64,000 nucleotides of DNA from TMED8 sp038125725 (GTDB lineage Bacteria > Pseudomonadota > Alphaproteobacteria > Rhodospirillales > Casp-alpha2), in NCBI GenBank assembly GCA_038125725.1, contig JAYPEK010000010.1, forward strand, positions 29,676 to 93,675, given 5' to 3'. Below the pieces are notes generated by a model that worked only from the letters and a program-made list of their open reading frames with translations, had not been told where the DNA came from and did not search any database. Made by a program: the position numbers and the translations under genes. Positions 33,006 through 40,265 of this stretch are shown here, piece after piece. The stretch's first letter is position 1. Each line of letters starts with the position of its first letter.

Positions 33006-33806
33006 ATGACAGACATCGATCCAAATTTCGCCCCCGGCATGTTGAAAGATCGGGTGGTCTTCATCACCGGTGGCGGCACCGGTATCGGACGCGGCATCGT
33101 CGAGGTGCTGGGCCGGCTGGGCGCCAAAATTTTCATCACCAGCCGCCGCGCCGAGGTCATCGAGGCCGCGGTCGGCGAGCTCAATGATCTCGGAATCGAG
33201 GCCGCCTGCACGGTCTCCGACGTGCGCGACCCGGAAGCCGTCGAGCGCGCCATCGCCGAATGCGTGGAATGGTTCGGCGGTCTGGATATCCTGATCAACA
33301 ACGCGGCTGGCAATTTCAATTGCCCGACGGCGGAACTTTCGCCCAACGGCTGGAAGACGGTCATCGACATCGACCTGAACGGCACCTTTTATTGCTGCCG
33401 TTACGCCTACCCGCACCTGAAAGAAAGCCGCTTCGGCGGGCGCATCGTCTCGATCACCACGGGCCGGGCCCAGACCGGCTGGCCGCGCGCCGCGCACGCC
33501 GGCGCCGCCAAGGCCGGCATCCTGTCGCTGACGCGCGCGCTGGCGGTGGAATGGGCGACGGACGGCATTTTGGTCAATACCGTGGCTCCCGGCCCCATCG
33601 CCGGCACGGTGGGCGTCGATAAGCTCTATATCGCCGAGGGCCGGGAGCAGGAAATTCTTTCACAGACCGCGCTCGGGCGTTTCGGCGTGCCGGCCGACAT
33701 CGGCAACGCCATCGCCTACCTCTGTTCGCCGGGCGCCAATTACGTCACCGGCACGGAGATCGCCGTCGACGGCGGCCGGCAATGGAAATTCGTCTCAACG
33801 TCCTGA
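33006..33806 (+). CDS. SDR, peroxisomal-type 2,4-dienoyl-CoA reductase-like
   Basis: 266 residues. FITGGGTGIGRGIVEVLG is the cofactor loop and ILINNAAGNFNC the NNAG region. The usual Tyr-x3-Lys reads HAGAAK, His in place of Tyr, followed by RALAVEWATDGILVNTVAPGPI. This His-x3-Lys version and the surrounding block resemble DECR2-type 2,4-dienoyl-CoA reductases rather than typical sugar or steroid SDRs. It heads the CoA-thioester cassette with a 14-base gap to the hydratase, and would act on unsaturated acyl-CoA with NADPH. Confidence 0.82.
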   Translation: MTDIDPNFAPGMLKDRVVFITGGGTGIGRGIVEVLGRLGAKIFITSRRAEVIEAAVGELNDLGIEAACTVSDVRDPEAVERAIAECVEWFGGLDILINNAAGNFNCPTAELSPNGWKTVIDIDLNGTFYCCRYAYPHLKESRFGGRIVSITTGRAQTGWPRAAHAGAAKAGILSLTRALAVEWATDGILVNTVAPGPIAGTVGVDKLYIAEGREQEILSQTALGRFGVPADIGNAIAYLCSPGANYVTGTEIAVDGGRQWKFVSTS

Positions 33807-33820
33807 AACGGGGAAGCCCC

Positions 33821-34657
33821 ATGACTGAAAAGCAAATCCATATCGAACTTGAGGACGGCGTCCTCACGGTCCGCCTCGACAGCCCCGAGACCCGCAATTC
33901 CCTCACGCCGGCGATCCGCGACGGCCTGGCCAAGGCGACAGAGCGCGCCGTCACCGACCCCGATGTGCGCGCCGTCTACATCACCGGCACCGGCAAGGCG
34001 TTTTGCGCCGGCGGCGACTTCAAGGCGCTGACGACGCATAACGATTCCTGGTCGGTGCACAACCGCTTCCGGCAGTTGGCGCATTGGATCCAGCCGCTGA
34101 TCCGGTTGCAGAAACCGGTGATTACCGGGCTCAACGGCGTCGCGGTGGGCGGCGGCTTAGGTCTGGCGCTGGCCGGTGATGTCATCATCGCCGCCGAAAG
34201 CGCCAAGCTGATGGCCGGTTTCATGCGCTTGGGCGTGGTGCCGGACTACGGCATGATGTACCAACTGCCGCGCCTGGTCGGCATGGGACGGGCCAAGCAT
34301 TTCATCTTCACCAACGGCACCTGGACGGCCGAGGAGGCACTGGAACTGGGCGTCGTGCAGGAAGTACTGTCGGACGCGGATTTCGACGTCCAGGCGCTCG
34401 AGCGCGCCAAGGAACTGGCCAACGGCCCCATCGAGGCCATGGGAATGGCTAAATGGCTGATGGAACGCTCGTTCGAAAGCTCGTTCGAGGAAATGATGAC
34501 CTACGAGGCCCTGGCGCAGCCGCTGGCCTTCCGCACAGAGGCGCACCAGGAGGGTTTTGGCGCGCTGAAGGCCAAGGAGACGCCTGATTTCCCGGCCGCG
34601 TCGAAGCGCGAATTCCAGTACCGCTACACCAAGGGCGAGATCGCTGATGACGAATGA
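33821..34657 (+). CDS. Enoyl-CoA hydratase/isomerase family protein
   Basis: 278 residues of crotonase fold. Oxyanion-hole segments are FCAGGDFKAL and GVAVGGGLGLALAGD, and the helix GVVPDYGMMYQLPRLVG matches enoyl-CoA hydratases, but the second catalytic Glu position in that helix reads Asp. GGGGAAG lies directly upstream of the ATG at 33821; the frame also opens at 33782 inside the SDR gene. Downstream it overlaps the DUF35 gene by 11 bases. The specific substrate is unknown. Confidence 0.85.
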   Translation: MTEKQIHIELEDGVLTVRLDSPETRNSLTPAIRDGLAKATERAVTDPDVRAVYITGTGKAFCAGGDFKALTTHNDSWSVHNRFRQLAHWIQPLIRLQKPVITGLNGVAVGGGLGLALAGDVIIAAESAKLMAGFMRLGVVPDYGMMYQLPRLVGMGRAKHFIFTNGTWTAEEALELGVVQEVLSDADFDVQALERAKELANGPIEAMGMAKWLMERSFESSFEEMMTYEALAQPLAFRTEAHQEGFGALKAKETPDFPAASKREFQYRYTKGEIADDE

Positions 34658-35057
34658 CCTGCCGGCACCGCTGGTCTCTCCGGACGGGGCCCCCTATTGG
34701 CGCGCGGCCGCCGAGGAACGCCTGGAATTGCAATGCTGCGCCGACTGCGGCACCTACCGCTTCCCGCCAAGCCACCTTTGCCGCCAATGCGGCTCCGACG
34801 CCGCCGATTGGCGGGAAGTTTCCGGCAATGGCACCATCTACTCCTTCACCATCGTGCACCGGGCACCGACACCCGAATTCCGCGCCCATGTGCCCTACGT
34901 GGTGGCGCTGATCGATCTTGCCGAAGGCCCACGGATGATGGCCAATATCATCGGCCCGGGAGCGCTCGAATGCGCCATCGGCGATGCCGTCGCGGTCACC
35001 TTCGAAGCCCGCGGCCCGGACGCCAAGGTGCCGCAATTCCGCTTAGCGGAGACCTGA
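34647..35057 (+). CDS. Zn-ribbon OB-fold protein (DUF35/ChsH2-like)
   Basis: 136 residues. Four Cys form a rubredoxin-like zinc knuckle (CADCGTYRFPPSHLCRQCGS), followed by an OB-fold domain with GTIYSFTIVHRAPTPEF. Proteins of this type pair with thiolase-fold or hydratase partners in steroid, aromatic and archaeal CoA pathways and help bind CoA. It is located directly before the thiolase-fold gene, the standard arrangement. Confidence 0.88.
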   Translation: MTNDLPAPLVSPDGAPYWRAAAEERLELQCCADCGTYRFPPSHLCRQCGSDAADWREVSGNGTIYSFTIVHRAPTPEFRAHVPYVVALIDLAEGPRMMANIIGPGALECAIGDAVAVTFEARGPDAKVPQFRLAET

Positions 35058-35060
35058 CCC

Positions 35061-36224
35061 ATGCTGCGCAACAAGGTCGTCATCGCTGGTGTCGGGGAAT
35101 CGAATATTGGCAAGGTGCCGGAGTTGAGTGGGCTCGGACTCAACGCGCAAGCCGCCAAACGCGCCCTCGACGACGCTGGATTGGGCGTTGCCGACGCGGA
35201 TGGACTGATTACCGCCTACTCCATGACCGAGCCCTATTTCATGCTGGGTTCGGTGTTGGCGGAATACTTGGGGATTCAGCCTAGCTTCTGCGCCTCGATG
35301 ACGGTCGGCGGCGCCACCCCGGCGGCGGCCGTTCATCATGCCGCCATGGCCATCGCCACCGGCCAGGCGAAGACGGTGCTGGTGACCGCCGGCGAAAATC
35401 GTGCGACGGGCTTTTCACGCGACGCCGCCGTGCAGGCGCTAACCCAGGTCGGCCATCCCTATTTCGAAAATCCCTACGGCCCCCTGATCCCGGCCTTTTA
35501 CGCCATGGTGGCCAGGCGCTACATGCATGAGTACGGCACCACCCGCGATCAGCTCTCCGCCGTCTGCGTGCAATCCCGGGATCACGCCGTGCGTCACCCC
35601 GCGTCGCCGATGACCGAACGGCTCACCGCCGAGGACATTCTGGAATCGAAACCCATCGCAGAGCCGCTGCATATGCTGGATTGCTGCCTGATATCCGACA
35701 GCGCCGGTGCCTTGGTGCTGACGGCGGCGGAGCGTGCCGACGAAGCGCCCAACGGTGCCGCTTGGTTGCTCGGCGTTGGTGAGGGCCATACCCACGAACA
35801 TATCGTCGCCGCCCCCAGCCTGACTCGCTTCGGCGCTGAAAAGTCGGGGCAAATCGCCTATGCCATGGCCGGCCTGGGTCCGGAAGACATGGATTTCGCC
35901 GAGCTCTACGACTGTTTCTCTATTGTCCCGATCATCGAGGCCGAGGAACTCGGCCTGGCGGACCGCGGCGACGGCGGTGAGCTGTTCGCGTCCGGCCGCG
36001 CCGCCATCGAGGGCGATCTGCCGATCAACACCCACGGCGGGCTCTTGTCCTACGCCCAGGCCGGCGCATCTGGAGGCATGCACGGCATCGTCGAAGCGGT
36101 ACGGCAGTTGCGCGGACGCGAGGGCGCGCGCCAGGTCAAACGCCACGAAACCGTGCTGGTGCACAACGAAGGCGGTATTCTCTCATCCCACTGTACCCTG
36201 GTGCTGGCCAATCAGCGGCGATAA
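35061..36224 (+). CDS. Thiolase-fold protein (SCP2-thiolase/lipid-transfer type)
   Basis: 387 residues. The fold is clear: VVIAGVGESNIGK at the start, QSRDHAVRHPASPM in the middle, INTHGGLLSYAQAGASGG with the catalytic His, and a C-terminal HNEGGILSSHCTLVL. The loop that holds the nucleophilic Cys in true thiolases reads SFCASMTVGGATPAAAV; the Cys there is two residues off and the consensus NCASG is missing. It may act with DUF35 as a thiolase, aldolase or another Claisen-type enzyme. It ends the four-gene cassette at 33006-36224. Confidence 0.85.
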   Translation: MLRNKVVIAGVGESNIGKVPELSGLGLNAQAAKRALDDAGLGVADADGLITAYSMTEPYFMLGSVLAEYLGIQPSFCASMTVGGATPAAAVHHAAMAIATGQAKTVLVTAGENRATGFSRDAAVQALTQVGHPYFENPYGPLIPAFYAMVARRYMHEYGTTRDQLSAVCVQSRDHAVRHPASPMTERLTAEDILESKPIAEPLHMLDCCLISDSAGALVLTAAERADEAPNGAAWLLGVGEGHTHEHIVAAPSLTRFGAEKSGQIAYAMAGLGPEDMDFAELYDCFSIVPIIEAEELGLADRGDGGELFASGRAAIEGDLPINTHGGLLSYAQAGASGGMHGIVEAVRQLRGREGARQVKRHETVLVHNEGGILSSHCTLVLANQRR

Positions 36225-36230
36225 GGCCTA

Positions 36231-36300
36231 ATCCACAAATATAGATATAAAGACATATTTAAATTATATATCATTATATGTAAAATCTGCTAAAACCTGA
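36231..36300 (+). promoter_or_regulatory. AT-rich stretch before the first four-cysteine gene
   Basis: About 60 bases of almost pure A/T (for example TTAAATTATATATC) stand out from the GC-rich surroundings between the thiolase-fold gene and 36334. It probably holds the promoter of the small gene and PPK2, but no clear -35/-10 pair can be assigned. Confidence 0.35.
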
Positions 36301-36333
36301 CAATCGCACCGTGCTGTACCTGAGGGGACAGGG

Positions 36334-36546
36334 ATGTCATCCAAGAAACTGGATTGCGCGGACGATCTGAATAGCGCGATCGCCCATATCGAAGCTGGCA
36401 CCGGCAAAATGGGCATGACGCTGCTGACCAAGTACCGGGATTGCCACAAGACCCATGCGACCTGCCCGTTCAAGGGAGATGCCTGCGCGCTGCCGGAATT
36501 GTTGGAAGGATTCTTTCAAAATCAGGGCAAAAGCGACGGCCGTTGA
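36334..36546 (+). CDS. Small four-cysteine protein, paralogue 1
   Basis: 70 residues. It is homologous, by hand alignment without gaps, to the protein at 37641-37916 over 54 residues (21 identical). Conserved elements are C-x28-C-x6-C-x6-C, LL-[TS]-K-Y-R and PE-[LM]-LE-x2-F. Four Cys at fixed spacing suggest a bound metal or disulfides. Predicted helical, no signal peptide or membrane helix. GAGGGGAC lies before the ATG. It lies 105 bases upstream of PPK2. Function and family are not recognised. Confidence 0.75.
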   Translation: MSSKKLDCADDLNSAIAHIEAGTGKMGMTLLTKYRDCHKTHATCPFKGDACALPELLEGFFQNQGKSDGR

Positions 36547-36651
36547 CCCACATCAAGGCAAAACAGGTAAATACCCGCCATGTTTGGTTTTCTTCGGCGC
36601 CATCAGTCCGACGCCGGACATGTGACGATTGACTGAAGGGGGATCGCCGCC

Positions 36652-37620
36652 ATGCCGACCACCACCAACACCGCCAAGCCCGCCACGAAACCTGCCGCCA
36701 AACCGGTCACCGAAGCCCAGGCCAATGACAATCCCCTGCTGCACGACCACGGCGGCCAGTTGCTGCACGACCTGGCGGAAATTCGCCACGATCCGGTAAA
36801 ACTGCGTGAGAACTTCCAGAGCGACGTCTACCCCTACAAGACCAAGATGAAGCGCGACACCTACGAGCGCACCAAGCTGCAGTTGCAGGCGGAACTGCTG
36901 AAGGTGCAGGCCTGGGTCAAGGAAACCGGCCAGAAGATCGTCATCATCTGCGAAGGCCGTGACGCGGCCGGGAAGGGTGGCACCATCAAGCGCTTCATGG
37001 AGCACCTGAACCCGCGCAGCGCACGCGTCATCGCGCTGGAGAAACCGTCCGAGGGCGAGCGCGGACAGTGGTTCTTCCAGCGCTACATCCAGCACCTGCC
37101 GACGGAGGGCGAGATCGTGTTCTTCGACCGCTCCTGGTACAATCGCGCGGGCGTCGAACGGGTGATGAACTTCTGCTCGCCGATGGAATACCTGGAATTC
37201 ATGCGCCAGTGCCCGGAATTGGAGCGCATGCTCGTCAACTCCGGCATCAAGCTCTACAAATACTGGTTCTCGGTCACCCGTGAGGAGCAGCGCCGCCGCT
37301 TCAAGGCGCGCGAGACCGATCCCCTGAAGCAATGGAAGCTGAGCCCCATCGACAAGGCGTCCCTGGACAAATGGGAATCCTATACCGAGGCCAAGGAGGC
37401 GATGTTCTTCTACACCGACACCGCCGACGCGCCGTGGACGGTGGTCAAGTCCACCGACAAGAAACGCGCGCGCATCAACTGCATGCTGCATTTCCTATCC
37501 AGCCTGCCCTACCCCAACAAGGACCCTGGGATCGTGCATGTGCCGGACCCGCTGATCGTCGGCTCGGCCACTCACATCATTCACAAGAGCGAACACATCG
37601 TCGGCGCCACCCTCGACTGA
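36652..37620 (+). CDS. ppk2: Polyphosphate kinase 2, class I
   Basis: 322 residues, one PPK2 domain, which phosphorylates nucleoside diphosphates from polyphosphate (or the reverse). Walker A is EGRDAAGKGGTIKRF, Walker B is FFDRSWYNRAGVERVMNF, and a lid module with Arg runs VTREEQRRRFKARETDPLKQWKLSP. Length and the single domain fit class I (ADP/GDP) enzymes. The N-terminal 30 residues are a low-complexity Thr/Pro/Ala/Lys tail. Flanked on both sides by paralogous Cys4 proteins in the same direction. Confidence 0.93.
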   Translation: MPTTTNTAKPATKPAAKPVTEAQANDNPLLHDHGGQLLHDLAEIRHDPVKLRENFQSDVYPYKTKMKRDTYERTKLQLQAELLKVQAWVKETGQKIVIICEGRDAAGKGGTIKRFMEHLNPRSARVIALEKPSEGERGQWFFQRYIQHLPTEGEIVFFDRSWYNRAGVERVMNFCSPMEYLEFMRQCPELERMLVNSGIKLYKYWFSVTREEQRRRFKARETDPLKQWKLSPIDKASLDKWESYTEAKEAMFFYTDTADAPWTVVKSTDKKRARINCMLHFLSSLPYPNKDPGIVHVPDPLIVGSATHIIHKSEHIVGATLD

Positions 37621-37640
37621 GGCGCCGCACCGGAGACCGC

Positions 37641-37916
37641 ATGCCTGAAACCGCCGCACTCAACGACACCGTTGCCGCCGTCCCTGCCGATGCCGGCACC
37701 AACAGACCGCTGCACGTCAGCGCCGCGGCGCTGATACCGCGCTGTTCGATCGATCTGTTGAAGGCGCAAAAGCATGTGGAAAACGGCAGCGTCAACCTGG
37801 CGGTGACGCTGCTGAGCAAATACCGGCGCTGCGGTGACGCGCAGAACGCCTGCCGGGCAATGGATATCCGATGCGGCATTCCAGAGATGCTGGAACGCGT
37901 GTTCGGCGACGATTGA
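37641..37916 (+). CDS. Small four-cysteine protein, paralogue 2
   Basis: 91 residues. The C-terminal 60 residues match the 70-residue protein at 36334-36546, with all four Cys at the same spacing: CSIDLLKAQKHVENG, TLLSKYRRC and CGIPEMLERVF. It adds an N-terminal Ala-rich tail of about 35 residues. It begins 20 bases downstream of the ppk2 stop, so cotranscription is likely. Function unknown. Confidence 0.75.
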   Translation: MPETAALNDTVAAVPADAGTNRPLHVSAAALIPRCSIDLLKAQKHVENGSVNLAVTLLSKYRRCGDAQNACRAMDIRCGIPEMLERVFGDD

Positions 37917-37936
37917 GCGCCGGAGCCGGCACCCGC

Positions 37937-39469
37937 CTAGAGCGGGATGTTGCCGTGCTTCTTCCAGGGGTTTTCGAGCTTCTTGCCCTGCAGCATGCGC
38001 AGGCTCTTGGCGACCCGCGCGCGGGTACCGTGCGGCATGATCACGTCGTCGATGAAGCCCCGATTGCCGGCGACGAAGGGGTTGGCGAAGCGCTGGCGAT
38101 ATTCCTCGGTGCGGGCCTCGATCTTCTCGGCGTCGCCAATGTCGGAACGGAAGATGATCTCCACAGCCCCCTTCGGCCCCATGACGGCGATTTCCGCCGA
38201 CGGCCAGGCCAGGTTAACGTCGCCGCGCAGATGCTTCGAGCTCATCACGTCATAGGCGCCGCCGTAGGCCTTGCGGGTAATTACCGTCACCTTGGGCACG
38301 GTGCATTCGGCGTAGGCATACAAAAGCTTGGCACCGTGCTTGATGATCCCGCCGTATTCCTGTGACGTCCCTGGCATGAAGCCCGGCACGTCGACAAAAG
38401 TGACGACGGGGATGTTGAAGCAATCGCAGAAGCGCACGAACCTGGCGCCCTTGATCGCCGAGTTGATGTCCAGGCAGCCAGCCAGCACCATCGGCTGGTT
38501 GGCGACGAATCCAACCGTGCGCCCCTCGATGCGGCCGAAACCGATAATGATGTTGCCGGCGTAGTTGGGCTGCAGTTCGAAGAAATCGCCCTCATCGACC
38601 ACCTTGGTGATCAGTTCCTTCATGTCATAGGGCTTGTTGGGGTTGTCGGGGATCAGCGAATCCAGCGACATCTCCTGGCGGTCCCATGGGTCCGGCGTCG
38701 GCCGGTAAGGCGGGTCTTCCTCGTTCGATGCCGGCAGGAAATCGACGAAGCGGCGCAGGTAAAGCAGCGCTTCCAGATCGTTGGTGAAGGCCTTGTCGGC
38801 GACGCCCGACTTGGTGGTGTGGGTAATGGCGCCGCCCAGTTCCTCGTGCGTCACCTCCTCGTGCGTTACGGTCTTCACCACGTCGGGGCCGGTGACGAAC
38901 ATGTAGGACGTGTCCTCGACCATGAAGATGAAGTCGGTCATCGCCGGCGAATAGACGGCACCGCCGGCGCAGGGCCCCATGATCAGCGAAATCTGCGGGA
39001 TGACGCCGGACGCCATGACGTTCCTCTGGAACACCTCGGCGTAGCCGGCCAGGCTGTCGACGCCTTCCTGGATGCGCGCGCCGCCGGAATCGTTGAGCCC
39101 GATCACCGGCGCACCGACCTTCATCGCCTGGTCCATGATCTTGCAGATCTTTTCCGCGTGCGAGGCCGACAGCGAACCGCCGAAAACGGTGAAATCCTGT
39201 GAGAACACGAACACCAACCGGCCGTTGACGGTGCCGTAGCCGGTGACCACGCCGTCACCGGGAATGGACTGTTCCTGCATGCCGAAATCGGAGCAGCGGT
39301 GCTCGACGAACATATCCCATTCCTCGAACGAGCCGGCGTCCAGGAACAGTTCGATGCGCTCGCGCGCCGTCAGCTTGCCCTTTTTGTGCTGGCTTTCGAT
39401 GCGTTTTTCGCCGCCGCCGAGGCGTGCGCGCTGCCGCCGTTTATCCAGTTCTTCGATGATTTCGTGCAT
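37937..39469 (-). CDS. pccB: Propionyl-CoA carboxylase, carboxyltransferase beta subunit
   Basis: 510 residues, the standard PccB length, start MHEIIEELDKRRQRARLGG at 39469 with GGAGAAG upstream. Carboxyltransferase landmarks are GLNDSGGARIQEGV, IMGPCAGGAVYSPAMTDF, the biotin-binding region VDVPGFMPGTSQEYGGIIKHGAK and AYGGAYDVMSSKHL, ending NPWKKHGNIPL. It works with the PccA encoded 10.5 kb away on the same strand. It is convergent with the Cys4 gene. Confidence 0.95.
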   Translation of the reverse strand: MHEIIEELDKRRQRARLGGGEKRIESQHKKGKLTARERIELFLDAGSFEEWDMFVEHRCSDFGMQEQSIPGDGVVTGYGTVNGRLVFVFSQDFTVFGGSLSASHAEKICKIMDQAMKVGAPVIGLNDSGGARIQEGVDSLAGYAEVFQRNVMASGVIPQISLIMGPCAGGAVYSPAMTDFIFMVEDTSYMFVTGPDVVKTVTHEEVTHEELGGAITHTTKSGVADKAFTNDLEALLYLRRFVDFLPASNEEDPPYRPTPDPWDRQEMSLDSLIPDNPNKPYDMKELITKVVDEGDFFELQPNYAGNIIIGFGRIEGRTVGFVANQPMVLAGCLDINSAIKGARFVRFCDCFNIPVVTFVDVPGFMPGTSQEYGGIIKHGAKLLYAYAECTVPKVTVITRKAYGGAYDVMSSKHLRGDVNLAWPSAEIAVMGPKGAVEIIFRSDIGDAEKIEARTEEYRQRFANPFVAGNRGFIDDVIMPHGTRARVAKSLRMLQGKKLENPWKKHGNIPL

Positions 39470-39560
39470 GCCGTCTTCTCCACCCCAAAAAGCGCCCCCG
39501 GAAAAGCGCTCAAGATTAGGAAATGGCCCCGGCAATCGCCAGCAAAATCCCGCCGCGACG

Positions 39561-40265
39561 TCACACCATCGACAGGAACACTGCCGCGAAACGCGCTTCC
39601 TCGCCCTGCGCCTTGCGCCGGAGCATGGCGTCGCGGTCCTCGCCCCAGCGTTCGGCCTGGAAAGTCTCGTCCAGGACCGAGGCGGCGAAAGCGTCCTCGT
39701 GCCCGAGCCGGCCGCGCTCCACCGCTAAGGCCAGCACCAGCGAGCCGAATATCTGGGTCAGGTGTGCGACACCGGTGAGCCGCCAGTCATCCAACGCCGC
39801 GACCGCGCTCAACAAGGCCGCCAGCGACTCCCCCGACTGCGCCACGTGCATGATGCCACTGGCGGGTTCGAGCGGCGCCGATAGGTCTTCAGCCGCCCAA
39901 TCCAGAAACGGCTGCCAGCTTTCCGCCTGCAGCCGGATCAACTCTTCCGGCCCGTCGGCGCGGTAGCACAAGAAATCGGAACCGCCGTAGGCGGCCGTTT
40001 GTTCGACGATATCGGCGCGATTGGGAATCACCCGGTCGATGGCGGTGCAGGCGAGCTGCATCATCGGCATGGTGGCAGGCTTGAGATCGCCCTCCTGCGC
40101 CGCCCATTCCGCCGCGATGGCCTCCGCCAAACCGGTCCCCGGCAGGGTCAGTGACGCCCCCGCCGGGGTTCTGAGGGCACGGCCATCGAGCTCGACGCCG
40201 AAACCGTTCTTCAGCGCCTTCGCTTCCGCAACCTTGTAGAAGCGCTTGGCGCCCGGTTTCAGCAT
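39561..40265 (-). CDS. ATP12-family F1-ATPase assembly chaperone
   Basis: 234 residues. KRFYKVAEAKALKNGFGVELDGRALRTPAG is the N-terminal ATP12 signature, and EWAAQEGDLKPATMPMMQLACTAID is a strongly conserved middle block. ATP12 stabilises the F1 alpha subunit before assembly; it occurs in mitochondria and alphaproteobacteria, supporting the lineage call. The ATG shares one base with the AsmA stop (TGATG). Confidence 0.9.
   Translation of the reverse strand: MLKPGAKRFYKVAEAKALKNGFGVELDGRALRTPAGASLTLPGTGLAEAIAAEWAAQEGDLKPATMPMMQLACTAIDRVIPNRADIVEQTAAYGGSDFLCYRADGPEELIRLQAESWQPFLDWAAEDLSAPLEPASGIMHVAQSGESLAALLSAVAALDDWRLTGVAHLTQIFGSLVLALAVERGRLGHEDAFAASVLDETFQAERWGEDRDAMLRRKAQGEEARFAAVFLSMV

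Noticed and set aside
36553..37491. 312-codon minus-strand frame across ppk2
   Set aside because: Antisense shadow; the plus strand has intact Walker A, Walker B and lid motifs of PPK2.
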